NCBI GenBank assembly: GCA_035235625.1
Contig: CP141147.1
Coordinates: 23,852,756-23,916,755 of the forward strand
From: Saururus chinensis
Lineage: Eukaryota; Streptophyta; Magnoliopsida; Piperales; Saururaceae
Reading direction: 5' to 3'
Length of the DNA stretch: 64,000 nucleotides
Shown here: one piece after another, positions 1 to 11,257 of the stretch
Numbering within the stretch: position 1 is the stretch's first letter
Layout of the letters: every line of letters starts with the position of its first letter
Program-made: the position numbers and the translations under genes
The notes under the pieces: generated by a model
The model's database searches: none
The model's input: only the letters and a program-made list of their open reading frames with translations
What the model was told of the DNA's origin: nothing

Positions 1-2263
1 CACCGATATTATACCAAGGCTAAGGCCATGGTAGAGCATCACTTTGATGATGCTTCAAATGATCCTTTTAATACATCTGATTGTTAGAAAATATGCAGTC
101 TTGCTCTTATTATGCAAGAGGGGTTTGATTTTAATCTCCCTTGCATCTACAATGAATAGCCACATATTTTCATTTGATGTACATGAAGTTTCTGCAAGTA
201 GAGCAAGAAGAAGAATTGTTGTTGGTGCCAGAGTTATATTACCATTGAACTACAATGATGCCATTGTTATTGGTTCAACATCCCTTCTATTGGAAGATTT
301 GCATCCATGCACAAAATTTCTTTTTTACAAGAATTAGAGTGTTTGCAAGAAATCTTCCACCATGAACATTGCCCATTTGTTAGAGATTTTCCCTAATATA
401 ACTATATTTTGGTAATAAGTTCATGGAATTCTCTTATTTTGTTTATATTGAACATTGTGGTTACCTTGCTTTAATAACGTTTGGTGTTCAAGTTAATGCA
501 TGGTGTATTATGATAAAATTTGGATCATCTAGGATGATGAGAATTTAGATAATTGATGTGTTGTCCGAATCAGAAAATTCAAATTGTTCATCTGATGTTT
601 GATATAATGTTTGATCTAAATATTGTAAGTTGGAATTCAAAAACTTATGGTACATAAGATTCAACAAGGTTGTGTAACCTATGGAAAAAACATACTTGTT
701 TTATGGTTAAATCATATGGTGGGTATTGTCAACAAGTTGACGTTGTCCTAGATATGAATAATGTGTTTTTACAATCACAATATTCAATTTGCAAAGATCT
801 TAATATGGTATACCTTATTCTTGACAAGGTGTTTGGTTTTGTCACAAGAAGAAGTGGTTGTCATATTCTTGGGTGTGATCAAAGTGATTTTCATCCTAGT
901 GATTGTTTGAAGACTGATTTTCTTGTTTTGTACACTATATATTACTATGTGCATGAGATCAATTATGTGTTCAAGGAGGTCCTTTTGGAATAATTTTTTT
1001 GTCTATGTTGATTGTTTTAAGGTGTGAAGTGCTATGGGTTGATTCTTACACACATTCTATATCATTCCCCAATGCATATTGTATTTATTGCTATATCTTA
1101 TTTGAAACTTCCAAAGCAGCCACATCAAGATGCTACTCTATGTAGGTCTTTACTTTATGGTATCTTAATTTGAAACTTTCAAAGCAGCCACATCAAGATG
1201 CTACTCTAGAGCATTCTTCGCATATCACTATATCTTTCTTAAACTTGAGGATGAGTTATTTCTTAGAAGTAGAGAATGATGAAGGTTGTAAGAGGCTAAT
1301 AGATAAAGGGGTTCCTAACTCGAACATGCTGATTTGCTTAGAATTGATGATGTAAATCAGCTTGGTTTAAAATATAAGGAGTAATGTGATATGAAGAGGA
1401 AGATATGTCAAGTTCCCTTGAGTGATCGATTGGGATATAAGGGCAATTGATAGCCACTGATGAAATTCATTTGTAAACATCAAATGGAATGAAGAAATCA
1501 ATCGGGAATACAAGCGATCAATCGATGTAACGATCGATCAACACTATTTGCAAATTAGTGTAAAAAGAAGTCAAAAGTTGGCTATCAATCTGACTGGCAA
1601 TCAATTGTTACAATAGCGATACAGTTCCGAATTTTTTTGGATAAAGATTTTTTCCAAATTGATAACTTTTAAGTAGTTTGATTTCTTAGGAGTCTTATTC
1701 TGTATTTTTTTATTGTTTACAAAATTTTCATTAGTTTTTCTTAATTTTGATTTGTCAGTCATAAGGTAGTTATAGATTGAAAATTTTTATATACAATTAT
1801 GTCACTAAGAGTTGTATAAAATTCCCCTCAATTTTGCATGAATTTATCATTAAAATTCACTAAAGATGAAGGTTGTGTGAACTTGCAATTGGATTTGTTG
1901 AGACATTCATCCCATTAATCCCACGCTACATCATCTTGCTACTATTATTCTCTGGCAAACAAATTTTTTCTTTGCTGCATATAGCCTTAAATCACTCAAC
2001 CTCATTCTTTGCTCCTTTTAGGACTTTAGGTAGTTTTCCTCAGTTCTATTTCTTCTTTCAGTATGTTGTTGGAAAGTTTATATTTTCTTTCGTTCTTTTC
2101 TTATTTTTAAGCCTTAATGAAAATTTAATTATGAAAAAAAAACATGGTAGCTGTATATAGGTCTCACCATGCTAGGAGCCCAATGTGCCATGGTTGCATA
2201 CATACTATGGTCATGGAGCAGGGACAGGAAAGAGGCGTCCTATCTGACCACTCTAATCTTTTA
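1..2263. other. AT-rich stretch, no recognisable gene
   Basis: No gene family is recognised here. Frame 1 is open from the window edge to a TAG at 85-87 (28 codons), so the tail of a gene could enter from the left, but the residues match nothing I know. Two plus-strand open frames (44-337, 97 aa; 670-993, 107 aa) lack recognisable motifs. The frame at 1873-2160 is Phe/Leu-rich low complexity of the sort AT-rich DNA produces by chance. Confidence 0.5.
1101..1208. repeat. Two 40-bp direct repeats, 68 bp apart
   Basis: A segment starting TTTGAAACTT at 1101-1140 recurs at 1169-1208 with a single-base difference near its start. The spacer is 28 bp. It looks like a small local duplication; no coding or regulatory meaning is visible. 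Confidence 0.75.
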
Positions 2264-2265
2264 TA

Positions 2266-2365
2266 CTCCCTGCATCCCACATTATTCTATTTTTTTTTTT
2301 AAATTGAATCATTCCTATTTGGTTTTTCAAAATGGACAAGTAGGATAATGTGGGGGAGGACGGAG
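2266..2365. mobile_element. Stowaway-type MITE (100 bp)
   Basis: The left end reads CTCCCTGCATCCCACATTAT and the reverse complement of the right end reads CTCCGTCCTCCCCCACATTA, giving imperfect terminal inverted repeats of about 24 bp. It is flanked on both sides by TA (2264-2265 and 2366-2367), the target duplication of Tc1/mariner-like Stowaway elements. It is too short to encode anything and depends on a transposase in trans. Confidence 0.85.
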
Positions 2366-2893
2366 TACAAAAGTTCCGAGTATTTTACACCAAATTGACC
2401 AAACAAAAGCAGTAAAGTTAGGTGTTCTATTTTGGCTGTTGTCGTGCGAAACTAATGTTCGAAGGCAGAAACTAGTGCTATACTGAAAATGGAAACTGCA
2501 TTGCCTGTAATTGCAAACGGAATTGAAGTAAAATTCTTTATTACATGACAAGAAAAACACATGAACCCAGAACAAAAGCAAAGAGAAGATCACCGAACTA
2601 TGCTTCCATCCCCACAGAACCACATGGAACGTACAACAAACAATATGACTTACCTAAAGATCATCAGCAGTGTGAAAGTCAAGTCAGCTTATGTCACTGC
2701 CAACTCTCATCTTTTTAAGATTATTAATAAATTTTTATTTATTGTTGGAAAATAACATTTGTGATATTTATTTTGTAATTCATACTCTGTTTCCCGTTTG
2801 TTTTTAATAGAAGGGAGTCGTCTCCCTATTTTACCTGATAAAAAAAAATTACCAGCACAATAATGTACCACCGTATCGTAATCTTTATGGCAA
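2366..2893. other. Noncoding stretch downstream of gene 1
   Basis: This lies on the 3' side of the minus-strand gene that ends at 2894. It is AT-rich with no family match; the short plus-strand frame at 2561-2755 has no recognisable content. It would hold the 3' UTR and poly(A) signal of gene 1 if that gene is expressed. Confidence 0.4.
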
Positions 2894-3430
2894 TCAACTC
2901 ACAGAGCAAGGACAATGACAACAGCAATCTTCCTCTCCAGCTTGGGTTGCAGCGTCATGGCCCTGGCCACCGGAAAATTCTGGGGGAGACGGCAGTGGGC
3001 TGTTCTCATCATCAGCATATCCATCTAGTCGGAATATAAACTGCGGCCTTTCATTATGTTTGTAACCCCAAATGCTCAAGGTCGCATTAGACTCCACCTT
3101 GCTCCCATGAAACATGGAACCCCAATCTGTTAGAAACAAGCAGTCATGGCCTACAAATTTTGTGGCAATCTTAAATGCCATGCAGCGTGGTCCTATGGCA
3201 TTGCATCTAAGCCCCTCTTCGGTGGCGCAACCGCGTAGATCTGTGGCGGTGAAAATCGGCTGGAGTCGCCGGAGGGCATCCGTTTGGAGTCGAAGGCAAC
3301 CAGTGGTCATCAGTGAATTTAGAAGCAAAGCTGTGATATGGATCTGGGAGATGTAAAGCGCCCCTGTGGACTTAATGTGAGAGTCCTGGATCATTCTGTA
3401 CAGTTCATCTGCATCTGGGTCGGGAGCCAT
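2894..3430 (-). CDS. CaaX-box family protein, gene 1 (178 aa)
   Basis: An intact intronless frame from ATG at 3430. It is one of four paralogues in the window (others at 18472-18996, 30413-31024, 43663-44286). Conserved blocks are GALYISQIHIT (residues 23-33), GLRCNAIGPR (73-82), a DC/DW pair (about 96-103), SIWGY (119-123) and FIFRLDGYAD (131-140), followed by a Pro-rich stretch and a Cys-rich tail. The last four residues, CSVS, form a CaaX box expected to be farnesylated (X = Ser). Four cysteines at about 169-173 could be palmitoylated. No signal peptide, membrane segment or known domain is visible, and the biochemical function is unknown. The minus-strand gene antisense to the 80-aa plus-strand frame at 3114-3356 is preferred because only the minus frame is conserved. 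It is the most diverged copy together with gene 2. Confidence 0.75.
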   Translation of the reverse strand: MAPDPDADELYRMIQDSHIKSTGALYISQIHITALLLNSLMTTGCLRLQTDALRRLQPIFTATDLRGCATEEGLRCNAIGPRCMAFKIATKFVGHDCLFLTDWGSMFHGSKVESNATLSIWGYKHNERPQFIFRLDGYADDENSPLPSPPEFSGGQGHDAATQAGEEDCCCHCPCSVS

Positions 3431-3804
3431 TGAATGCTCTCGAGAGAGAAGACTTCAGTAGTTCCGTCTTGGACGTACAAGGGGCATATCACTATGACTT
3501 TGTCAGTTCTCCACCTTGCGCACTACATGTAATCAAGACAAGAAAATTCGGATGAATTGTTGGTTTGATCATGCTTTTCTCACTGTCACTGTAGAGTGGT
3601 GTGACGCTTATGTACTTAGCTGAGGTAGGTTGGTTTGGGAAAAGTACTAGAAAATTTTCACGAAAAGGAATTCTTCTCCTAAATTTTGTGAATTTCCAAT
3701 TTTTACGTGCTTCCAAATTCCCTTAATGAGTGATAAGTAGTTAGTAGGAATTTAGAATTTGTGTCTTCTGTTTTTCTTCAAAGATCTTGATGTTAAAAAG
3801 AAGA
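3431..3804. other. Upstream flank of gene 1
   Basis: This lies 5' of gene 1 on the minus strand and ends at the Copia-1 target duplication (GTGGG, 3805-3809). I see no clear TATA box in the position found for genes 3 and 4. Insertion of Copia-1 about 375 bp upstream may have cut off distal promoter sequence. Confidence 0.35.
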
Positions 3805-3809
3805 GTGGG

Positions 3810-4402
3810 TGTTGGGGTTGTCACATAAAAGAGGGCCCATTGAATACAAGTCACAATTATCATACAACTAATCACACATAAATATATTTATAAATATATA
3901 AATTAAATACCAAAGAGAAGAGAAATTTGAACCTAGTTTGAGGCGTGTTACACGCTGTCCTTAAAACAGATAAGCTGCCCTCCGTGCACATGCATTCAAT
4001 TGCGTTCCGTTCCTGAGATAAACAAACTACACCGTCTGTTTAATGGTGCACTTTCAATCAAACAGACTGGATCTCAATCAAAAGAGTTGCTACTGCTCAA
4101 TGATACACAGAGGGAAGAGAAAGAATAAATCTTTCAGAATTTTTCTCATAGAGCCAGAGAGAGGATTGGAGAGGAAGAACTATTCACTTTTTGTTTTTCC
4201 CATTCTGTCTTTGCATTCTAGGACTCTAATCCTATTGTTTTTGATAAATATAAGACGTCACGAAGCCTAAAAAGGCTCTAATTTTCTAACCCAGTGATTT
4301 TCCATAAAGAAGAGATGCCACGATTGGGATGCCTTATCACAATAATCGTCACATGTTAAATGGCGCCCGGTTCCTACTTTTATATTACATCACAATCCAA
4401 CA
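3810..4402 (-). repeat. Copia-1 3' LTR (593 bp)
   Basis: It begins TGTTGGGG and ends CCAACA, the inverted TG...CA ends typical of Copia LTRs. It is homologous over its length to 10526-11139. Relative to the other LTR it lacks about 30 bp near position 4360 and has about 15 extra bp near 4205. Confidence 0.93.
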
Positions 4403-4639
4403 ACCCCACCATGACGATATAAAACCCGTCCACATACAAAAAAAATTTATAAGACACAGAATGAGACATTGAGCAATAGTACTCCAAGTTTTCAGCAATA
4501 GGTACCTTGCGGGTTTGAACCTACACCTAGTTTGGTAAGCCGCCACTCTCACAAGTTCAAAGTGAACTAAGTCTTGAACTTGAACCTTAAAGTAAGAGCT
4601 TTGACAAACCTAACACTTAGAGTAACTCCTTTTTTGAGA

Positions 4640-5646
4640 TCATTCGGGGTAGCGCTTTACGTCTATGCACCTTGTATCTTTTCATGAGTTGCATGTTAGA
4701 GAACAAGCCCACGTTCTATTTAACTGCGACCTCAGTGCACTTATATAGGTGATAGTCTCCAAGGGTAATATGCATAAAAATACTATGCTGTATAAGCCTT
4801 AACTTCATTTAGACTTTCGTCAACCTATTTCATATGCATTAAGAGCACTCTCATTATAACACAAGAATGAGCATACTAAATTCAATAGTTCTCTCTCCAA
4901 GTCACACATCAGCTTGTTTTTACCCATTTAATCTTCGTAGTGGGATCTCCACATAGAGAGACTGAGTTGCTACTAATGATGACTTAATTATAGGCTTTTA
5001 GCCCCATTCCTCTAGATGAGTTAAGGATTTGCCCTACTAACAACCCTTTTATAAACGAATCAACCAAATTATCCACTGATCGTATGAAACTTAAGGTAAT
5101 GACTCCTGAGGTAGTTAACTTGTGCAAGATTTTATACCTTAGTTCAATATGCCTGGAGGACCTCTTATTATGACTCTTACTCTTAACCTTATTAAGAGCT
5201 TATTGGCTATCATAGTGAATCAATATTCCAAGAATTGGCTTATTCAACCAGGGTATATCTATTAAAAGATCCCTAAGCTATTCCCCCATTCCACCAGTTT
5301 TATCAAGAGCTACTAACTCTGCATCCATGGTAGACCTTGTTATCACTGTTTGTTTTGATGATTTCCATGCAACCGCCTCACCACATAGTGTAAACACATA
5401 ACCACTAGTGGCCTTAGTTTCATCAGAATTTGATATCTAATTTGCATCACTGTATCCTTCTAATACATCAGGGAACCTGGAATAATGTAAACCAAAGTTT
5501 ACACTTCCCTTCAGATATTTAAATATTCTCTCATTAGCAATCTAATGAGATTCATTATGACTCTTAGTGTATCTACTTAGTATTCCTACAGCATAGGATA
5601 TATCCAGTATACTGCAGTTAACCAGATAACTCAAACTTCCTATTAA
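4640..5646 (-). pseudogene. Copia-1 RNase H region
   Basis: Read on the minus strand, this stretch carries Copia RNase H signatures (a YSDAN segment near 5440, a SGYVF segment, and a segment around [10 protein letters not shown] near 5320) but no long open frame; stops and frameshifts interrupt it. The plus-strand remains of Copia-2 at 24087-24480 are its closest relative and confirm the alignment. It joins the RT C-terminal half at 5647 and runs into the 3' untranslated part before the LTR. Confidence 0.75.
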
Positions 5647-5934
5647 CTAAAAATATCTAAGTTGTGATACATTTTCGCCATAATTTTTCTTTAGTCTTAC
5701 ACTCGAGTCATATGGTGTATTGACAGGTTTTCTATCGAAGTGTCTATTCTTCTTTAAAAATTTTTCCACATAGTGTGATTGACTCACAACTATTCCTTGA
5801 GAAGTCATATCAATCTTCAAGCCAAGTATAACCTTTGTAAGACCCAAAATTTTCATATCAAAATTCTCATTAAGGATGCCCTTAACCTTATTGGTATAAT
5901 CCACATTATCACCAAACAGTAATATATCATCCAC
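5647..5934 (-). pseudogene. Copia-1 reverse transcriptase, C-terminal half
   Basis: The frame begins inside the catalytic YVDD motif: DDILLFG is here, while the preceding Tyr codon lies beyond the hAT insertion at about 7303. It continues through segments such as GLKIDMTSQGIVVSQSHYVE and VNTPYD, standard for the RT thumb/connection region of Copia pol. The same segment in Copia-2 (23784-24086) has an uninterrupted YVDD. Confidence 0.88.
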
Positions 5935-5937
5935 ATA

Positions 5938-7294
5938 TAGGGGTGCAAACGGGCTGGGCCCTTACGGGCAGGGTTAGGCCCAGGTCCGGCCCAAAAGAAA
6001 ACAATAACTTCCCAAGCCCGGCCTGGGCCCAGAGCTAATGTTAAAATTTTGGCTCGGCTCAAAATTTAGACAGGCTCGGGCCGGGCCATGGGCTTACCTG
6101 TTTCAATCGGTACCACCACCTTCGCCCTTTCCTCATCCCGCTCCTCCCTCCACGTCACCGACTAGTAGGCCAAGCTCCTCCTCTCCCTCCCTCGCACCCC
6201 TCCCCGCGCTCCCCCCTCGTCTTCCGCCTCTTGTATGTCTGGCCCGCAAGTCCTCCAACCTTTCACCGACCCTTGTCGATTCCCTAGTCGTAGCTCTCTC
6301 TGCTGTCTTCTCCAAATCTGGCTTAATGGCGATGTCAATCAGCAGTTTGTTGGTCGGTCATGACTAATGAAAAAGATCATAATGTTTAAACAAATGAACA
6401 CCAAATGACACAGTTCAAAACGGAGTCTCCCCCTTTAACATAGGCAAATCTAAATCACCGTCATCACAAAGACATGCATCGAAGAAGAACTTCTTGCTCA
6501 AGGAACAAACAACCTCAGAGCCCCCAAACTGTCGGTAAAGTTTCAAACTTTTTTTCTATTTTACTACCAAAATCCTGAAACCAAGAATACCCACGTGATC
6601 AAAACCCAGAGATTGCAAATCAAAACCCCATGAGAAACTCAATCAGCGAACACCTATGTCAGATCAAACCTCAAGACTCCCTAATCAGAAAGTTAGAACA
6701 AATCAAACAAAAATGTGGGTTTCCAATCCAGTGCCCTAATCCAAATATCAAGCCCCCAAAAAACTATAATTAGAAAGATAAAAAACTGCACAATTAAAAT
6801 CCAGGAATCAAACTAATCAACCTGTTCAATGAGGACCCTTTTTCCCTCCCATTCGACCCAAGTGTTCCATTTTCTGCCTCACTTCTTTTCCCTCTCGCTG
6901 TTGTTGTTGGACATGGAAAGGGGTTGGCTAGGGAACAAGTACCCCCATGACTGTACAAAAATAGCAGCACATGCTCCAGGTCCATTCCCCAGTATTTACC
7001 ACCAAAAGGGTTGTGTAGAAACAGCACGACGAGAGAGAGGGGGCAAAAATAGACGATTAAGGTAATGTACCTCTAATATAAACAGAAGAGATACCTAACA
7101 GATGTGACTGAACATTACGGGCTAGGCCGGGCTTGTAAAATTTTCGTCTAGGCCCAAGCCCGGCCCAAAACTCAATGGGTTACGAAATTTTAGGCCCAGC
7201 CCGGCCCGTAGTCTATATTTCAAAGCCCAAGCCCATAAATTTATGGGCCGGGTCAGGCCGGGCTTATGGGCCAACCCGAATTCTTGCAACCCTA
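5938..7294. mobile_element. Non-autonomous hAT element in Copia-1 RT (1357 bp)
   Basis: The left end is TAGGGGTGCAA and the reverse complement of the right end is TAGGGTTGCAA. An exact 8-bp duplication, TCCACATA, lies at 5930-5937 and 7295-7302, the target size of hAT transposons. Subterminal GGGCCGGGC/GCCCGGCCC motifs repeat near both ends. The interior is Pro/Ser-coding low complexity and AT-rich DNA with no transposase, so mobility needed one in trans. Removing the element and one target copy restores the contiguous RT reading order seen in Copia-2. The frames inside (6038-6367, 6829-7065, 6794-7027) match no family. Confidence 0.9.
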
Positions 7295-7338
7295 TCCACA
7301 TACAAGCATAACATTATGTAAAAGTGATCAAAAGACTT

Positions 7339-7831
7339 CTAATACAAATATTTATTAGAAGTGCACACAACAAACTTATTAGAAAGAATATCATCAAACT
7401 TTTGATGCCATTGTTTAGGAGCCTGTTTTAAACCATAGAGAGATCTTACTAACTTACATACTTTTCTTTCTTGACCAAGAACTACAAAACTTTTAGGCTG
7501 CTCCATATAAATTTCCGCCTCTAATTCACCATCTAAAAATGTTATTTTTACATCTATTTGATGGATCTTGAGGTTATAATGAGCTGCCAATGCAATAAGC
7601 ATTTGAATCGTAGTTATCATAGTTACAGGAGAATGTGTCAAAGAAATCTTGACCATCCTTTTGACTATATCCTTTTGCCACTAGTTTAGCTTTGTACTTT
7701 TTAATGGATCCATCAAGATAATATTTTCTTTTGAATATCCACTTGCACCCAATTGGTTTAAACCCTGGAGGTAGATTTGTTAAAACCCACGTCCCATGTG
7801 CAAGTATTGAATCCATCTCACTCTGTACCAC
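7339..7831 (-). pseudogene. Copia-1 reverse transcriptase, N-terminal half
   Basis: Two overlapping frames (7574-7831 and 7339-7656) together cover the RT fingers/palm. The first has [16 protein letters not shown] and [14 protein letters not shown]; the second has HQIDVKITFLDGELEAEIYM, with the first catalytic Asp, and LYGLKQAPKQWHQKFD. A frameshift near 7640 separates them. In a live Copia element this is one polyprotein frame that makes element cDNA in the cytoplasmic virus-like particle. Confidence 0.88.
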
Positions 7832-7939
7832 TTCCTTCCATAAAGGAGCATCTTACTTATTATCCTAATGAACTTATCTTAATGAACAAATGTTTCAAAA
7901 TTCATTCGAATTTGAAATTCATCGTGCGGACAATACACA

Positions 7940-8251
7940 TTAAATGCTGAGATTACACATTGAATTTCTGGTAGTAGATCCATAATCCAAAAATAGCCTC
8001 ATAGGAAGTTGAATCCATATAATTTTGAACCAGAACTTTGGATCTTTGTTCACAGACAACATAGCTTTATTAAAAGTCAAAGGATCCTCATTTCTCACCA
8101 TGAATGTGTAAAAGTCATCCCCAAAAATTTTTTCTACTCTGGTTCTCTTAGATCTCCTTACATCTACATTGGTTCTTGAATCTTCCATTCTGGGAATAGA
8201 AGACGATGAAACATCTTCTTTATGTACTACAACCTTACTCTTTTCCTTCAT
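7940..8251 (-). pseudogene. Copia-1 integrase-RT linker
   Basis: This low-conservation segment lies between integrase and RT. It contains the basic motif RRSKRTR, common at the start of the Copia RT region, and an acidic/serine run. It is out of phase with the neighbouring frames because of small indels. The closest match in the window is Copia-2 at 22030-22233 and 21860-22030. Confidence 0.7.
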
Positions 8252-8449
8252 AGGAAATACATTCTCAAAGAATGTTGCATCATTGGACTCCTTAATAGTA
8301 TTAGGAGCATAATCCTGCCTATAAGACCCAATAACTAAAAACCGATAAGTTATGCTATTTTGTGCTTAACCAATGAACACTACATCATATGTTTTCGAAC
8401 CTAGCTTGTTCATCTTCACATTTGAGATTTTAACTTTAGCAAGATATCC

Positions 8450-8962
8450 TCAAACCTTAATGACCTTTAAACTTGGTTTTCTTCCTTTCATTAATTCATA
8501 AGGGGTTATATTTTGTCCTTTATGAGGTACACAGTTTAAGATTATGCATACTGAAAGAATCGCTACTCCCCATAAATTCTTTGGTAAACCCGAATAGGAA
8601 AGCATAGAATTTATCATGTCTATAAAAGTTCTATTCTTTCTTTCAGCCACACCATTAGATTGAGGAGAATAACGGGCTGTGGTTTCATGTATTATTCCTT
8701 GATCTTCACAAAATTTGTAAAACTCAAGAGAACAATACTCCTCTCCATGATCAGACTTTAGTCTTTTGATCCGCCTCTCAGTTTGATTCTCAACCTCCAT
8801 CTTATAAACTTTAAACTTCTCAAAAGCCTCATCTTTAGACTTAAGCAAGTACACATGACAAAATTTTGAGTAATCATCAATAAAAGTAATGAAATATCTC
8901 ATACCACCCCTAGTAAATAATCCATTCAACTCACAAATATCAGAGTGAATTAAGTCAAGCAA
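8450..8962 (-). pseudogene. Copia-1 integrase core (rve) domain
   Basis: A 170-aa open frame with the catalytic D-D-E triad visible: HSDIC near the start, KSDHGEEYC in the middle, and GVAERKNRT further on. This is the DDE strand-transfer domain that inserts element cDNA. It is in frame with the upstream protease segment; the two are separated by one nonsense codon near 9002, where Copia-2 has a Gln codon (CAA versus TAA). The C-terminal part is cut by a stop at 8450. Confidence 0.9.
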
Positions 8963-9001
8963 GCATGTAGATCTATCAACAGATTTATAAGGTTTCCTAG
9001 G

Positions 9002-9643
9002 TTATTTTGCTTGAACACAAACTTCACATTTATCAAGAGATTCAACATGCAATTTAGGAATCAAATCAAGATTCATCATTCTTTTAATGATTTGGGAATT
9101 CACATGTCCTAGCCTCATATGCCACATATGAAAAGAATCAACATGACAAATTAAAGAGTCATCTACTTGAAATAAAGAGTGATTACAAGAAACCAAATTT
9201 AATTTAAAAAGACCATCACACACATAGCCTTTACCAACAAAAGTATCATGTCTAGTTATAACAACTTTATTTGACTCAAACACTAGTTTATATCCCTCTC
9301 TACTAAGAAGTACTCCACTAACAAGGTTCTTCCTCACACTTGACATGTGCAACACATTATGGAGAGCCAGCATGTTTCCTGATGTAAACCAGATGTCCAT
9401 AATTTCAACTCCATAAACTCTAGCCACAGAGGAGTTCCCCATTGTCACTGTCCTATCCTTTACTTCCTGATAAAAAGAAAAAGAAGAAATATTAACACCA
9501 ATGTGAACAGTTGCCCTTGTATCAACCCACCAATCAGTAGGTTCACATGTCACGTTAATTTCAGAATTAGTTATTACTAATCTATCATCTGAAATAACCA
9601 CATTAGACTGAGCATAAGATGCAACCCCACCATGACTCTGGTC
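9002..9643 (-). pseudogene. Copia-1 protease and pre-integrase zinc finger
   Basis: The open frame starts directly after the gag stop. The aspartic protease active site reads WWVDTRAT, where DTGAT or DSGAT is expected, so a Gly-to-Arg change has probably inactivated it. Further on, MWHMRLGHVN and CEVCVQAK make up the HHCC zinc finger in front of integrase. The equivalent in Copia-2 (23203-23457) keeps WWVDTGAT. Confidence 0.88.
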
Positions 9644-10504
9644 CTAGCGTTTCTTCTCTTTGCACTTGTTTGCAAAATGTCTAAGTTTCCCATAAACCCA
9701 GCAAACTTTCAACTTCTTGTTTTTCTGGATATTAGAACCAGGTTTGAGAGGGTGATTCTTAAACTTTTTGTTCTTCTTCTTGTTACCAAAAAACTTAGGT
9801 TTACCTTCCACAACATTAGCTTGAGCACTATCATTGGCCACAGAAGAAGAACGTTGCAAGATTTTCATCTTACCCCTGCATTTCTCTTCAATTTGAATGG
9901 CCACCATAAGGTCATCGACGGACATTGCGTCCCTCTTGTGCTTCAAGTTAATTTGGAAATCCTTCCATGAGGGTGGTAGTTTGTCGATAAGAGCAGGAAC
10001 TTGGAGCCTCTCGTCAACGGGAATTCTTTTCCCAATGATCTTAGCTACCAAATTCTGTATTTCGACTACTTGGCATCTAACAGATTTGTTATCAACCATC
10101 TTATAGTCAAAATACTCGCCCATAACATACTTTTCTTCCCCTTCATGCTCTTTTCCAAATTTTTTATCAAGAGTATCTAATAATTCTTTGGCAGATTTAG
10201 TGCTCACATGCAAATCATACAACTCATTGCTTAAAACACTAAGAATCTGACCATAACATAGTTCATCATCTTGTTTGAATTTATTATTATCATGAGGCTT
10301 AGCAATTCCAACATCAGAAGAACTAGCAGTCCTATCAGTTTTTGAAGACACATTTTTATTAGCAACAACATCAGAAATCACATAAAATATGTTCAATTGA
10401 GTTAGCCAAAATTTCATCTTTGTCTGCCATCTCATAAAATTTTTTTCATCAAACTTCTCAAGTTTCAAAGATTTGTCAACACTCATAATTGCAGTAGTAT
10501 TCAA
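9644..10504 (-). CDS. Copia-1 gag (286 aa)
   Basis: Intact frame starting MNTTAIMSVDKSLKLEKF. It has the Copia capsid-type helical region (RWQTKMKFWLTQL, residues 25-37) and a C-terminal basic segment with one zinc knuckle, CWVYGKLRHFANKC, in which the second Cys of CX2CX4HX4C is Tyr. It ends in a UAG that is in frame with the protease; the same UAG is present in Copia-2 at 23458-23460. The start codon is only about 20 bp from the 5' LTR, leaving almost no leader. Gag would form the virus-like particle. Confidence 0.88.
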   Translation of the reverse strand: MNTTAIMSVDKSLKLEKFDEKNFMRWQTKMKFWLTQLNIFYVISDVVANKNVSSKTDRTASSSDVGIAKPHDNNKFKQDDELCYGQILSVLSNELYDLHVSTKSAKELLDTLDKKFGKEHEGEEKYVMGEYFDYKMVDNKSVRCQVVEIQNLVAKIIGKRIPVDERLQVPALIDKLPPSWKDFQINLKHKRDAMSVDDLMVAIQIEEKCRGKMKILQRSSSVANDSAQANVVEGKPKFFGNKKKNKKFKNHPLKPGSNIQKNKKLKVCWVYGKLRHFANKCKEKKR

Positions 10505-10525
10505 TCAACAATATCACAATATCTA

Positions 10526-11139
10526 TTTTGGGGTTGTCACATAAAAGAGGGCATATTGAATACAAGTCACAATTATCATACAACCAATCACACATAAATA
10601 TATTTGTAAATATATAAATTAAATACTAGAGAGAAGAGAAATTTGAACCCTATTCGAGGCGCGTTACACGTTGTTCTTGAAACAGATACACCGCCTTTCG
10701 TGCATAGGCGTTTAACTGCATTCCGTTCTTGAAATACAACGAACCACACAGTCTGTTTAATGGTGCACTTCCAATCAAACAGACTGGATCCTAATCAGAA
10801 GAGTTGCTACTGCTCAATGATCGACAGAGAGAAGAGAAAGAATAAATCTTTCAAAGTTTTTCTCAGAGAGCCAGAGAGAGGACTGGAGAGGAAGAACTGT
10901 TCACTTTTTGTTTTTCCCGTTCTAGGACTCTAATCCCGTTGTTTTTGATAAATATAAGACGTCACAAAGCCTAAAACGACTCTAATTTTCTAACCCAGTG
11001 ATTTTCCCTAAAGAAGAGATGCCATGATTGGGATGCCTTATCACAATAATTGTCACACGCTAAAACATGTTTTGGTTTTAATATAAGTCAAATAAAATGG
11101 CGCCCGGTTCTTGCTTTTATATCACGTCAGAATCCAACA
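10526..11139 (-). repeat. Copia-1 5' LTR (614 bp)
   Basis: Homologous to 3810-4402. The outer end (11139) finishes CCAACA; the inner end reads TTTTGGGG where the other LTR has TGTTGGGG. The sequence directly inside it (10505-10525) does not match the usual tRNA-Met primer site, so the primer-binding site is not identified. Confidence 0.92.
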
Positions 11140-11257
11140 GTGGGAAAGTCATTGGCAAGGATATGTACTTAGGAAATTTTTTAACATGAACAAGGGCTCA
11201 AGAGCTCTAGCATGAGCTGGGCATGGCAAGCATTAACCAAGGGGGGCGCGTGCCCGT

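Larger units (their letters stand above)
3810..11139 (-). mobile_element. Copia-1: complete Ty1/Copia LTR retrotransposon
   Basis: The element is bounded by two related LTRs (3810-4402 and 10526-11139) and flanked by a perfect 5-bp target duplication GTGGG (3805-3809 and 11140-11144). The sense direction is right to left. The order gag, protease, integrase, reverse transcriptase, RNase H is the Copia order (integrase before RT). It is dead: there are frameshifts and stops in pol, and a nested hAT element at 5938-7294 splits the RT. The LTRs differ by visible indels and substitutions, so the insertion is not recent. The purine-rich tract beside the 3' LTR (read on the minus strand, CATGGTGGGGT) is the expected plus-strand primer site. 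Confidence 0.93.

Noticed and set aside
1873-2160. 95-aa hydrophobic frame as a membrane protein
   Set aside because: Phe/Leu-rich low complexity from T-rich DNA; no conserved motif or paralogue.
9632-9970. 112-aa plus-strand frame, also present at 23446-23784
   Set aside because: It is the reverse strand of the Copia gag zinc-knuckle region in both elements.
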